From Trichosporon coremiiforme (Eukaryota > Basidiomycota > Tremellomycetes > Trichosporonales > Trichosporonaceae): a stretch of DNA of 64,000 nucleotides. Shown one piece after another: positions 1 through 10,045 of the stretch. Within the stretch, counting starts at the first letter, position 1. Each line of letters starts with the position of its first letter. The notes under the pieces were generated by a model. The model had not been told where the DNA came from. It saw only the letters and a list, made by a program, of their open reading frames with translations, and did no database searches. The stretch is taken from positions 124,001 through 188,000 of the forward strand of contig BCJJ01000017.1 of the NCBI GenBank assembly GCA_039545355.1, given 5' to 3'. Position numbers and translations under genes: made by a program.

Positions 1-767
1 GAGGAGCAGGTGCTCACGGGTCTGGGGCATCTGACCGTCAGTGGCCGAGACGACGATGATGGCACCGTCGAGCTGGGCAGCACCGGTGATCATGTTCTTG
101 ATGTAATCGGCGTGACCCGGGCAGTCAATGTGGGCGTAGTGGCGCTTGGGGGTCTCGTACTCGACGTGGGCGGTCGAGATGGTGATACCACGGGCCTTCT
201 CCTCGGGAGCCTTGTCGATCTGGGAGTAGTCCATGAACTTACCACCACCCTGCTCCGAAAGGTGCTTGGTGATGGCAGCGGTGAGGGTGGTCTTGCCGTG
301 GTCGACGTGGCCGATGGTACCAATGTTGAAGTGGGGCTTGGTACGGGCGAAGCGGCCACCGGCCTCAGCGGCGTAGCCACGGATGGCGCCGAGGGCTGCG
401 GGACGTCAGCGACGGAGCTCCCAGACTTTTTTTAGGTTTTCGAAAGCGCTGTTCATGACCTCCACCAGCGAGATGAAGTGCCTCGGGTTTGCAACACGCA
501 AACGCGCAAAAACAGACCACGAAACCGCCTGAACTGCGCTCTCTTCCTTCTTCAAAGCGGTTGCAGAACAGCCCCGGAGCTTCGCAGCGGACTGGCTGAC
601 CGATACTTACTCGAGGGGACCATGGCCGCAGCGGCGGCGCGGGGAACGCGGGCAGCGGTGTTGATGCGGGCGACCTGGGCGACGCGGGCAACCGAGGGGA
701 CGGCGCGGACGGCACGGGCGTCGCGGGCGGCGGCGACGAGGCCGGTCTGGATACGGGAGCGGAGCAT
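1..767 (-). CDS. TUF1: Mitochondrial elongation factor Tu (N-terminal part)
   Basis: This GTPase brings aminoacyl-tRNA to the mitochondrial ribosome. Exon 1 is 767-611 and starts with an Ala/Arg-rich stretch typical of a mitochondrial targeting peptide. Intron 610-396 has a GTAAGT donor and a CTGAC branch site before CAG. Exon 2 runs from 395 off the left edge. The splice (phase 1) joins into continuous EF-Tu sequence with the G1 P-loop GHVDHGKT, the switch region ARGIT and the G3 motif DCPGHADY, then reads through to REHLLL at the edge. The rest of the G domain and domains 2 and 3 lie outside the window. The targeting peptide and gene type exclude a bacterial contaminant. The start ATG at 767 is the first one in frame with the spliced product. 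Confidence 0.93.
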
Positions 768-1170
768 CGTTTTTGGTGTTTTTGGGAGGGAGGGGGTAAG
801 ACACAGACGAGAGGAGACCAAAGGACGACGTCTTGAAATCGAAATCTCGCGGCTGGCGGCTGGCTGCTGCACAGCGAATCCTCTGCGAATCCGCCCTCCA
901 CCAAGGGCAATCGGAGGAAATCTCAGTGGCCCCCCACGCATAAACCCGATCGTCCCGGCGTGTGGCGCGCGGTCTCTGCCAGGGTGGGAGCTTGCTGGGG
1001 CCACCACTGTGTGCGCGCATGCTCCGGTGCATGCGCGATTTACCTAGTAGTGTGCGAGTGTAATCCATGCGTGCGGGCGGCGTTCGAAGACTTGAAATAG
1101 AGGCCTTGGGGAGGACAATGTGCATGCGTGTATGTGTGCGGATGGCGCCCCATACCTGTCTTGGCGACGA
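768..1170. other. Spacer between TUF1 and the F-box-like gene
   Basis: About 400 bp between two minus-strand genes. It should hold the TUF1 promoter and 5' UTR and the 3' UTR of the upstream gene. I see no conserved box or RNA gene in it. Confidence 0.5.
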
Positions 1171-2559
1171 TCAGTGGTCAGCGCTAACCTCCGCCCTCCT
1201 GTCTTTCGGGTTGGCCAGGTACTGCCCCAGACCAACCATCCCAATGCTGACTCCCTTCAAGTCCGCTCGTTCTTCTTCGGGGTCTTCTTCCTCCGAGATC
1301 AAGGTCGGGAAGCCTCTCTCGATCTCCGCCTTGGCGAGTTCAAGCAGCTGCTTATTCTGCGCGTTTATCTCCTCCTCGAGACGTTGGCGGTCCCGGTCGT
1401 CGTTCACCCATGCCGGCAGTCTCTCGGGGTCTATCAGCTCTTGCGGGTCGTCATCTTCTTGCGAATCCTGCCAATTCCACACCAGTGAGCCAATGGGCCG
1501 CCAGAGCACGTCGTCGAGACCGACGAGAATAAACCGGCGCTTGGAATACTCGTTTCGGAAGGAGCGAAAGACACGGAATGGGAGGCTGACGAGCTCGTTT
1601 ACGCCCACGGAAGGTTCCCGGGTCGAAGAAGGTGTTTCGGCCGTGCCGGGCATTTCCCAGTCGTGCCACAAGACGAGCTTGACGATAGGTGTGGTGGTGA
1701 AGTAGCAGGCAATGTTCCAGATGTCGTCCGAGGGGCCCTCGCCAGACCGGGCCGTGCGGGCGTCCTCTGGCGGCTCCAGCTTCCTCTGACACGGCGGGGT
1801 GAAAAAGACGACTTCTTGCAGGTCCGGCGGTTCCGGATAAAGAGTCCCGAAGTATCCGATTCCTCTCCCGTCAAGATTGCGGAAGACGAGCTTGGAGCAA
1901 TGAAACACAAGGCTGCACATGAGCGGGCACTCCCCCGTGCTATCGCAGAGTGACTCCAGTGGCTCGCGTACGATGTCGGGGTCGAGTGCGTCTGTTTCCT
2001 GTATGCCCATCGGTGAGGGGACGACACGCAGCGTGTGCATGTTCGGCAAAAGTCCGCCGGCGTACTCCCCGTAAGCCTTGCAGTAGCAATAGTGGTGAGA
2101 TCCGAGACTCAGCACCCTGACGTAAGACAACAGTTGCGCCTTGAAGTTGACGCGGCTCAGGTCGTCCCTAGTAAGCATGGAGAGGTACTTTGCGTTGAGT
2201 CTTGTTCTCCTCCCTTCCGCATCTCCGGTAGAGCCGCAGGCAACGTTTCGCCACCGGAACCTGCGTTCGAGCGGACACGAGTGTCTGGAACATCCGAGCG
2301 ACTCTGTGATCGAAGGCAGAAACCCGTCCAGCGCACCAAGGAAGAACGAGCCCATGTTTGAGTCCTCGATGACTGGTGTGATCTTGTAGAGGCATTTGCC
2401 AGCCTCGGCGAAGAACGTGTTGTTGACTCTCAGGCAGGCGGCCAAAGTCTCCCGGTCGCAGTACTGAATGATCTCGGCGACGAGGAACTCGTTGGCGAGG
2501 ACGCGGCGGGCTGGACCTCGATTGGGCCAGATATTCCGTACAAAGGTTTCGCGACCCAT
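1171..2559 (-). CDS. F-box-like protein of unknown role
   Basis: Single-exon ORF of 462 aa from the ATG at 2559. An in-frame upstream start at 2664 exists, but the extra 35 residues look unlike the rest. Residues about 18-60 read as a degenerate F-box (NEFLVAEIIQYCDRETLAAC, then RVNNTFF and LYK), the usual pattern in Agaricomycotina F-box proteins that recruit substrates to SCF ubiquitin ligases through Skp1. The middle has no recognisable repeat domain. The C-terminus is acidic, with a short charged helix around EEEINAQNKQLLELAKAE and a run of Glu/Asp. No substrate can be predicted. It lies upstream of TUF1 on the same strand. Confidence 0.72.
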   Translation of the reverse strand: MGRETFVRNIWPNRGPARRVLANEFLVAEIIQYCDRETLAACLRVNNTFFAEAGKCLYKITPVIEDSNMGSFFLGALDGFLPSITESLGCSRHSCPLERRFRWRNVACGSTGDAEGRRTRLNAKYLSMLTRDDLSRVNFKAQLLSYVRVLSLGSHHYCYCKAYGEYAGGLLPNMHTLRVVPSPMGIQETDALDPDIVREPLESLCDSTGECPLMCSLVFHCSKLVFRNLDGRGIGYFGTLYPEPPDLQEVVFFTPPCQRKLEPPEDARTARSGEGPSDDIWNIACYFTTTPIVKLVLWHDWEMPGTAETPSSTREPSVGVNELVSLPFRVFRSFRNEYSKRRFILVGLDDVLWRPIGSLVWNWQDSQEDDDPQELIDPERLPAWVNDDRDRQRLEEEINAQNKQLLELAKAEIERGFPTLISEEEDPEEERADLKGVSIGMVGLGQYLANPKDRRAEVSADH

Positions 2560-3087
2560 TGTATCTCGGAATGTCTGATCTGGATGCCAGTGGATGCGGA
2601 GTGAGGAGGATCGATGACCAAGCTCAACGTGCAGATATAGCCCCACACTGCAAGTCGACTCCAAGTAGCCGACCGGAGATCGGCCATCTCCGCTGATAAC
2701 CGGTCCCCCTTTCTCTCTGCGTCATAATTTCCCGCCCCCTGGCCATGCACAGATCCCAATGCATTGCCTGTCTCACATCTCACAGCAGAAATACAAAGCA
2801 TGTGATGCAGAGATGCGGTCTTTTCTGGCCACTTGGAAGCGTTTGTCGTGACTAGGGAAAGTCGGTTTCGTTAGCGGGGTCCATCACGGGCTAACGTGCT
2901 AACGATCGGCGCCAAGAGGGCTGGTCACGCCGTCACGCCGGGTCATGTAGCCCGCTCATCAATCTCGTCATCCGCTCATGTCCATGACTTTGTACATCTT
3001 CACTCACGCACATACTTTCTCCTTCACTTTACCCACTCACTCCGCACTCTCTATTCTCCCCTTGAGCGTTCGAGTCAAGTGACGACG
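2560..3087. other. Divergent intergenic region, F-box-like gene and small Lys-rich gene
   Basis: 528 bp between two divergent starts, so it probably carries both promoters. The last 100 bases before 3088 are pyrimidine-rich, as expected for a fungal 5' UTR. No clear TATA box. Confidence 0.4.
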
Positions 3088-3287
3088 ATGGGATTCCGAG
3101 TCCCGAAAGCCAGTGAGTGTTTCCCAGCAAGGACGGGCTGACAGAAGTCGCGTCAACCGTCGCCGCCGTCCTCGTCGCCGTCGTGCACGAGGTGGCGAAA
3201 GACCCACCCGAGTTCACGCCGAAGAAGAAGAAAAAGCACTCCTCGTCAAAGTCAAAGCACAAGTCGAAGCATAAGAAGAAGCGCTAG
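3088..3287 (+). CDS. Small lysine-rich protein, two exons
   Basis: Predicted 55-aa protein too short for ordinary ORF finders. Exon 1 is 3088-3112, the intron 3113-3144 (32 nt: GTGAGT donor, GCTGACAG acceptor with overlapping branch site) and exon 2 is 3145-3287. The phases match, giving MGFRVPKAK, a short hydrophobic stretch (VASTVAAVLVAVVHEV) and a strongly basic tail of Lys, Ser and His ending KKKR. The tail would suit a nuclear or nucleolar signal, or RNA or phosphoinositide binding. I recognise no family. A pyrimidine-rich leader precedes the ATG. The intron is at the short end for this genome, so the model is plausible rather than certain. Confidence 0.45.
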
Positions 3288-3885
3288 TGCTCACCATTCC
3301 ATTGTCGCTCTCGATGTTCACACGATTCTCACGACTCCACTAGACGTTTCCAACACCTCTGTTCCCACCATTCCGGCTCTCTGTGCTATTCTTTGCCCTG
3401 CTGTACACGGCTTCTCCTTCCGGTCCTCACCTTCGCTCTCGATCCTCGACAGTTGTTCACCTAGACAATTCATGTATCATTGTTTTCTCACCCCGCCGAC
3501 CAGTCATGTAAATCGCGCATTCTCTCCGGCTCCGCAAGACCTAAATCCCGCCTCCTTGTTTCGGACCGAACCCGACCCGACATCGGTGACTGAATTCTCG
3601 CATTATCTGTGCGCTCATCTTATGCATCGTGTGAGCGCGTGCATGCGTGCATTGTGGAGCCACCAGCCAAGCTGTCATACTTGCCAAGAGCCCCTTGCGC
3701 TATTTTCAGACCTTGCCGGGACAACCCGGGACGTCGTTCACTCTCTTCTCACAGATTCCCTCTCCGTCCCAGCTCCTCCTCATGACTTACGCTTTGCTCT
3801 AACCCACTCCAGACAATGCCCTTCAGACTCTCTTCGTCGTCGGTGTTGTCTGTGTCGTCGCCCACGTACCCAGGAGCCAAAAACA
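3288..3885. other. Intergenic region downstream of the small Lys-rich gene
   Basis: About 600 bp of C/T-rich DNA: the 3' flank of the small gene and the 3' flank of the minus-strand tRNA-Lys. A pol III terminator for that tRNA (AAAAA on this strand) lies at 3879-3883. Nothing else seen. Confidence 0.4.
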
Positions 3886-3974
3886 AGCCTCGTATGGGGC
3901 TCGAACCCATGACTGTGTGATCTATCGGCATAGAGACTAAGAGTCACACTATCTACCGACTGATATAACGAGGC
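3886..3974 (-). tRNA. tRNA-Lys (CTT), with intron
   Basis: Folds as a full cloverleaf. Acceptor arms GCCTCGT and ACGAGGC close it, with T as discriminator. The T arm is ATGGG-TTCGAGC-CCCAT. The anticodon stem TGTGA/TCACA encloses CTCTTA, giving anticodon CTT. A 16-nt intron (starting GTCTCTATG) follows base 37 in the canonical place. Five T's on the coding strand just downstream form the pol III stop. Mature sequence and intron are identical to the copy at 17542. Confidence 0.93.
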
Positions 3975-5002
3975 GCCGTCGTTGGACGCTTGCTGAATGC
4001 TGCGGAGCGAGGGCTATCGATTGCGCCCGGTTTGGGTGCATTGCGACTCATGGTTGGTGAGATATGGACGGTTGAAGGCCGTGGCATTTGGAGGAGGGTG
4101 GAGGGCGGGGCGAGGAGGTGCGAGCAAACGAGGCGAGACGGGTGGTCAGGAAGGGGATGGCGCACATGCGTCTGGACCCTTCATGCTTGAACCCTTGCAG
4201 TCCGCCGGGTCGGGCGAGCGCCATACCAATGTCGGACGGCTTGAGTGTGGCTCGTCACCCCGGAGGTTGACAGCGAACGCACTCCTACTGCAGTTGCGTC
4301 CACCGAGGCGACTCCTCGTCTGAATCGAATGTATACATAGAGGAAGGGCCTGACGGATTCTGTGTCTAGAACTAGAAGGAGGAAGTTGCCTTCGATTGAT
4401 GTTCGGAGGCACCCGTTCAGATGGAGCCGTGGTGAATACCGGCCATGTGTGACGGTCGGCGCAGTGACTGGTGACGTTCGACGGAGTTGTGCCTTAAAAT
4501 TCGTGAGGGCGAGGAGGGCGTCGTGAGATGGGAGCTCTACGAAGGGGTGGGACAGGGGTGAATCGTGCAGCGGCAAGTGTTCCGGGAGGGGACAGTTTGT
4601 TGTAACCTGACGACGTTGAAGAGGCAGAGACACGGCAGGTCGCCACACCGACGTCGTCCCGGTGGACGAGGTGAACGGTGTCGGGGTCGAGGAGGTGAAC
4701 GGTGTCAAGGTCTAACAGAGGACGCCGGCCGCAGGTGTGAAAGAAAGCAACCCAGCCGGCCCAGTGAAGAAGACGAGGAGAACAGCGGAAGAGGTGACTG
4801 GACCGCCCGCCGATCACTGTGTCTCATCTTGCGACTCTGCACGTCCTCTACCTCCTTTCGCCACCACACTCCATCCACGCCCTCGTCGACACACACCCAT
4901 GCTGTCACTTCATTCCCTCCACTTCCTTTCGAGTCTGTTAACCTCCTTACCTTGCAATATACCCCCTGGTCGCCCTCTCTTCCCTGCTCGAGACCCAACA
5001 AC
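3975..5002. other. Upstream region of ART-like A
   Basis: About 1 kb without a supported gene. The last 200 bp are C/T-rich and look like a promoter and 5' UTR. ORFs on both strands here are compositionally unlike the real genes. Confidence 0.4.
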
Positions 5003-6464
5003 ATGACACAAGCGAACATCGACCCGCAACCCGGTCCGTCAGGGCCGCCGCACGATGACTGCCCACCCAGACCGTCCTACAAGCAACTCTCCGCCGAGGC
5101 CGCGCGCGCCGAGATTGTGTTCCGTGTGCACTCGCAAATGTCCGCTTCGCCTCTGCACTGGACCGGCCGCACCGAGACATCAGGCTTTTGCAGTCCGAAC
5201 CCGCACCTCGCCCTCCTGACACCGGGAGCGTACGTGGCGTGTCTGGAGCCGATTCCCCTGGCCACCATCCCTCTCGACCCGTCGCAGGCCCAGCCGCCCG
5301 CCCCGGCCCCCGCAACTCCTCCACCGGTCCTCATCCCACTCGACGACGAGATGAACGGCCTCCCCTCGACACAGGACAGTCAGGACAGTGTGCCCAAGTC
5401 TACCCACCAGGAAATGGACGTCATCGGCGTGCCGTGGGCGAGCTTTGAGCGCGACCCGAGCATCCGCCAGAGTCTCGTCGACCACTGCACGCGCCGCACC
5501 CGCCCCTCGCACAACTGGGACTGGAGCGGGCCGGACATGGCCGCAGACGACTACTCGTCCTGGATCAGCTGTACGGGCTCTCTGCGCTGGGCGGTGTGGG
5601 AGGCAGCGCACCGGCTCATCCACGCGGGGGAGGAGCAGGTGGACATTGCCGTGATTGGCGTCATTGCCGAGGCCGAGGTCGAGCCTCCCGCGGCTGCTCA
5701 AGGTCAACCCGGTGGATGGAAGCGACCGGCGTACCAGCGCATTCGCGCCGGGGCAATGGGCGAAGTCACCCTCGCCCCCTTCCTGCCCTTGAAGGAGCAC
5801 CAGCGCTTCGGCCGGGGCACAGGCGACCGCGCCCGCATGACCAACAGCGAGAAGGAGGCAGTCGCGAACGCAATCTACATGGCGCACTCGAGCGAGGAGG
5901 TCCTCTTCTACGGCCGCATCTTCACCGGCAGCGTGCAGGCCAACCTGACCTTTACCAAGGAGGTGAGTTCCAGCTCAGCTGCCTTTCCTCTTCCACATAC
6001 ATAACTCACGGCAGCACTTGCCCATCACCCTCCCGCCCGAGTTCTTCACGGGCACGTCGCAAGTGTGGGTCGAAGACCTGGCCTGGGACCCCATGCGCGA
6101 CTCGTACGACGCGGCGTGCAAGAAGATCAAGGTCAATGCGAGCCCGTACCGCCCTCCTTTCAAGAAGGTCGGTGCGGGAGGAGGCGGAGGAGGGGAGGGG
6201 TGCGGAACGCGCAGCGCGCTCTCCGTCAGCTCGGCGAATACTTCGCAGCGTCTTTCGGCGGCCTCGGCGTCGGCGGCAGGGTGGGGAGCTCCGCCGGCCG
6301 CTCACGCCTCTGTGCCCGAGAACCAGCCCGTGAGCCAGCCCGTGAGCAAGACACAGCCAGACGCAAGCGGGTGGGGTGCGCCGCCTTACGCTCAACCGAC
6401 TCGGCCTGTTTACCCTGTGCAGCCTGAGCCTGAGCCTCAGCCTCAGCAGTGCCAGCAGTACTAG
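5003..6464 (+). CDS. ART-like A: fungal protein with DUF7587-type pattern (ADP-ribosyltransferase-like fold suspected)
   Basis: Protein of 469 aa. Exon 1 is 5003-5962, the intron 5963-6014 (phase 0) and exon 2 is 6015-6464. The reading frame is open upstream to 4565, but that stretch is Arg/Ser/Thr-rich leader-like sequence, so I start at ATG 5003. Visible motifs: FRV (Arg 41), then WTGRTETSGF; WISCTGSLRWAVWEA (residues 187-201); and SSEEVLFYGRIF (Glu 299). The order Arg, S-x-T-x-S, E-V-L is the order of the catalytic R-S-E elements in arginine-type ADP-ribosyltransferases, but activity is not shown. The C-terminus is Gln/Pro-rich and low complexity. It aligns with the minus-strand gene at 24607-26967 through these motifs and across the intron (LPITLPPEFF against LPFSLPARFW). 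Function unknown. Confidence 0.75.
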
Positions 6465-7282
6465 CAGTACCAGCAGCAAGCCTGGCCGCCACCCGGGACC
6501 GGATCACGACCGGAACCCTCTCAACAGGCGCAACCGGCACAGCGAACGTATGCCGCGGCCACAAAGCCCGCGAAGCACTATACGACTGTTAGAGGGAGTG
6601 TCGCTCCCACCTTCCTCAGTGGCACGAATGCGATGCCCCTTGGCCGCCGAGGCGGGGGAGGGCGCTCGGGCTGGTAGTGCCGTCGCCTTCATGCTCTCGG
6701 CTTTGACTTCGGCTCCGCTCGCCTGCTCCACTTGCCTGCGCCGCTTGCCTGCGCTCGTCGCCGATGCCAAGTCACTGATGCATTCCACCTCAGCCTACAG
6801 TTTCCGGGCTCCGCCTCCGGGTCTCAAGTCACGGCTGTGCGCCTCTACGATCTACCGTTTCTCGTATCTGTACATATTAACATGCATTGAGCGCTATTAC
6901 TCTGCCTCGCCGAGGCCTGCTTTGCGGTACTGGTGTTGCTGGTTGCTTTTGCTTTGCTTGGTGGGTGGGTTGCTGTGCGTTGCGAGAATGCGTTGCGGTG
7001 CGGAGGTGCGGGAGTGTGCGGAATTGTGCGGTGGGTGGTGCTGTGGTGTGATGTTGGGGGGCCATTATAGAGTCTGTAGTATCCTAACCTGGTAACCTCG
7101 TCTCCCGGATGAGAGCATAATCGAATCCAAAATTGAGTAGAGAGAGAGAGAAAAAAGAGAAGAAAGTGGGAAGTTTGGAAAAAGGAGAGCGTAATGTCGA
7201 ATGGTGGTGAATAATGAACTGATCAGGTCATCTTGGAGAGAAGGAATGCCAGATGCCGTGAAATTCTCGTCTATCGTTGAAT
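6465..7282. other. Convergent intergenic region
   Basis: 818 bp between two genes whose 3' ends face each other. It contains a G/T-rich stretch around 6940-7060 and a GA-rich run near 7140-7165, and is otherwise unremarkable 3' UTR sequence. Confidence 0.4.
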
Positions 7283-9118
7283 CTACTGCGTTCCCTTCGC
7301 AGAGCCCTTGGGGGGCGGTGATCCGCTGACGAGGCCAACGAGGTTGGTGCTCGAGTTCTGGACGCTGTTCGCGGGCGAGAATGAGTTGGAGCGGCTCATG
7401 CTCGTCGACGCGAGCGGGTGCAGGTCGTTAGCCGACGGCCTTCGCGACCCGGCACGCGAGTTGGAGCGCGACATGAGGCCGAGCAGGTTCTTGATGCTGT
7501 TGTTCCGCACGGGCGTGGGTTCTCCGAGGATGGGCGCCGTGGCCGGGATCGGGCTGCCGGGCGCGACGGCGATCGTGCTGCGGCTCGCGGCGTCGGGCGC
7601 TCCGGGCTGGTTGTACATCCAGGTCGCCAGGAGGACAATGCCAGCTCCACAGATGAAAGTCGAGGTGATCGGGTAGGCGAAAAGAACGACCGAAGCGAGG
7701 AACGAGATGATGATGGACAGCGAGGTCGCAAAGCCCTTCATGATGTTGTCGCTGTAGCGGATGACGATCGCGGTGATGAGACCACCAAACGTCTGGGTCA
7801 GGACGGTACCGATGGCCCAGCCGTTGAAGTGGGCAAACTTGGAACCGACGTTCTGAACCCAGGACATTCCAGAGTTGTGTCCGGTGAACAGGATGGGAAC
7901 GAGAGCCGGGATAAGCGAGAAGAGCGAAAGCTGCGTGTTGCGCACCCAGAGGTCCGAGTTGCCGCCAGAGCCAGTCTTGAGGATGAGCTCAAAGTAGACA
8001 CCGGCGAGACCAGAGGTGAGACAGGCGAGGGTGACGGCCATGAAGCCCTTGAACGGGTGCATGGCCATGTCCTCGAGGAGAGGCTTGTCGCTCGAGAGGG
8101 GAACGTCCTCAGTGACGTCAGGCGAGATGTCGCGGAGCGCCTTGTCCGACACGGAAGCCGACTCGATGACAGCGGCAGCGTGGGCGGGGGCAGAAGTCGT
8201 CTGGAGCTGAACGACACCGACACCGATAGCGAGGAGGACGAGGGCAATCCACTTGGAGCGGTTCAGGCGCTTGCGGAGCATGAGAACCGAGAAGAATGCA
8301 GTCGTGAGGATCTTCATCTGATACGTGACCTGGAAGGTGGCGACGTCGAGGTTCGAGGCGGCGACATACTGCAGGTTGTTCTGGATAACGTAGAGGATGG
8401 CGGGAACGGCGAGCTTGTAGCAGTCAGGAGAAAAGACGGAGCGGCGCAGAGCGTTTAGCCGGGAGAGCGCAAACATGCTGCAGCCCTTCCTGACGGCACG
8501 GGCAGGCTGGGAAGCAGGCTTTTCAGCGCCCATGAGGTCCCGCTCAGGCCAGTTGGACTGCGACGAGCTGGTCCACGAGTCGTCGATACGCTTAAGCGCG
8601 ATAAGAACCGAGATCGAGCCCTTGAGCAGCTCGTTCATGAGGACAGCCGCCGCGGCCGAGTATGTTCGGTTGGGGGGCGTCAATATTCTCGAGTAGTGCA
8701 TGATAATGGTCAGGAAGGCGTTCTGGAGGGCCAATGTGACCAGCCTGCGATGTCAGCCGCTGTTCATCAAACGCCAAGCGCGCGGGTCGCTGATCACTCA
8801 CGAGAGCCACTTGAGCTCGATTCCGAAGAGCTTGGGCGGGGACTGGTCGCGGTCCTTCGCAGGCATCATCGTGACCGGCTGGAATCCAGGGTGCGACTTC
8901 GAGTCGTTGAACTGCGTGACGATGGGCGGCGTGCGCATGTAAGGGGTCGACGTTCCCGAGCCAGCACCACCGGGCTGGCTGAGGGCAAGGCGAGCAGCAG
9001 GGGCACGCGACGTTGGGCTGCCGCTCTTGTTCTGCGATCCGGAGCTGCTCTCCATGCTCGAGGTGCTGATTGCCGCGAGGGGCGGGGAGCCTGGCGGGGA
9101 AGAGGATGAGGCCGACAT
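7283..9118 (-). CDS. Nucleotide-sugar transporter, UDP-galactose/UDP-GlcNAc type (SLC35A family)
   Basis: Carries nucleotide sugars from cytosol to Golgi lumen in exchange for UMP. Exon 1 is 9118-8802, the intron 8801-8745 (GTGAGT donor, GCTGACATCGCAG acceptor, phase 2) and exon 2 is 8744-7283, giving 592 aa. Residues about 105 onward carry the family core: LALQNAFLTIIMHYSR, a conserved loop into YKLAVPAILYVIQNNLQYVA, then NLDVATFQVTYQMKILTTA, about ten hydrophobic helices, and the late signature FGGLITAIVIRYSDNIMKGF. The N-terminus is Ser/Pro-rich and the C-terminus is a Ser/Arg-rich cytosolic tail. A 50-residue loop sits between helices. UDP-galactose is the likeliest substrate (capsule and glycan use in related yeasts), but sequence does not settle substrate choice. 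An upstream coding exon may add 74 residues (see 9828-10045). Confidence 0.9.
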
Positions 9119-9827
9119 GGTTCTGTAAGTGGGCCGGAGAGAGTGAGAGTTTACGAGTTGCGGTTGGAAGACGGAGAGACAGTGTCAGCGACTCGAACAA
9201 TTTCTAGAGGGCCGGGGGCTGGGTTGGACACACGCCCGAGAGGGAACAGACAAGATGAGAAAGTGCGATGGGAGGGGACAGAGGAGATGAAGAGCGGGGG
9301 GAAGAAGGGCAGGCAGCGGTCGCATTCGGCAAGCGCATCGCCAGGAGCAAAGAGGATGCTTGGGTAGTGTGTGCGTGCGTGCAGGTGCGCAGGTGCGCAG
9401 GTGCAGTGGGTGCTGGTCGGTGCCGTGAAAGCAGCCGTGTGGACCAGAGTGCGTCAGGCCCTAGAAATCGCAGTCGGGTGGCGGAGGCCAAAGCTCGAAA
9501 GAGTCCTGCCCCGTCTGTGCACACCCGTCTCAATCTGCCGGATGGCCCGGAGGCTCCTGACGCTCCGACCGCCTGAACTGTGACCGGGCACATGCCATTC
9601 CTGCCACCCGGCCAGCATCCCGGGCAATCTGGCATGCTCGCGGACACTCTCTGTTCTGGGCGCCTGGCGTTCGACCCATCATGGCCATTCCAGCCTGCTC
9701 AGCCAGCCGGACGCCCTGCCTGGTCCCTTCTCATGTCGACGCCCGAGTTTCCGTCCTAATTCCTCGAGCTCTGTTGTTGTCTCCAGACCCAGAACCCGGA
9801 GACCGAAAATGTTTGAGAGGTGCTTAC

Positions 9828-10045
9828 CTGGAAAGCCTGCGCTTGGGGCGGGTGACTCCGACTTCAAAGGTGGTCTTGGTCTTGCTGCCCGGCACGTCGC
9901 GGGACTCGCGGGCAGTGGTGTTGCCGGTGGGAGTGTAGGGGTTGCTGTAGGCGCTGGGCGAGGTCGGGGAGGGTAGAACGTGGTGGTCGTCGGTGGGGAG
10001 TTGTTGTTTGCGGTGGTGAGAAACAGAGGTACGGCGCATCGCCAA
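9828..10045 (-). CDS. Possible far-upstream first coding exon of the nucleotide-sugar transporter
   Basis: Open frame from ATG 10045 encoding a Ser/Thr/His-rich, basic 72-residue stretch. It ends exactly at a canonical donor (CCAG, then GTAAGCAC) in phase 2. The next good acceptor on the strand, CTTACAG at 9129-9123, lies immediately before the transporter ATG. Joining them gives a frame that runs through that ATG (AGA ACC ATG), for a 666-aa product. The 705-nt intron is long for this genome. If unspliced, the frame stops at once (TAA within the donor), so it may instead be an upstream ORF or an independent 73-aa protein. Confidence 0.4.

Noticed and set aside
4181..4708. 175-aa minus-strand ORF upstream of ART-like A
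   Set aside because: Low-complexity start, no family motif, no splice partners, and overlaps a likely promoter and leader.
4565..5002. Longer N-terminus of ART-like A from 4565
   Set aside because: In frame, but Arg/Gly then Ser/Thr/Pro-rich reading of a pyrimidine-rich leader. ATG 5003 has a better context and protein-like sequence follows.
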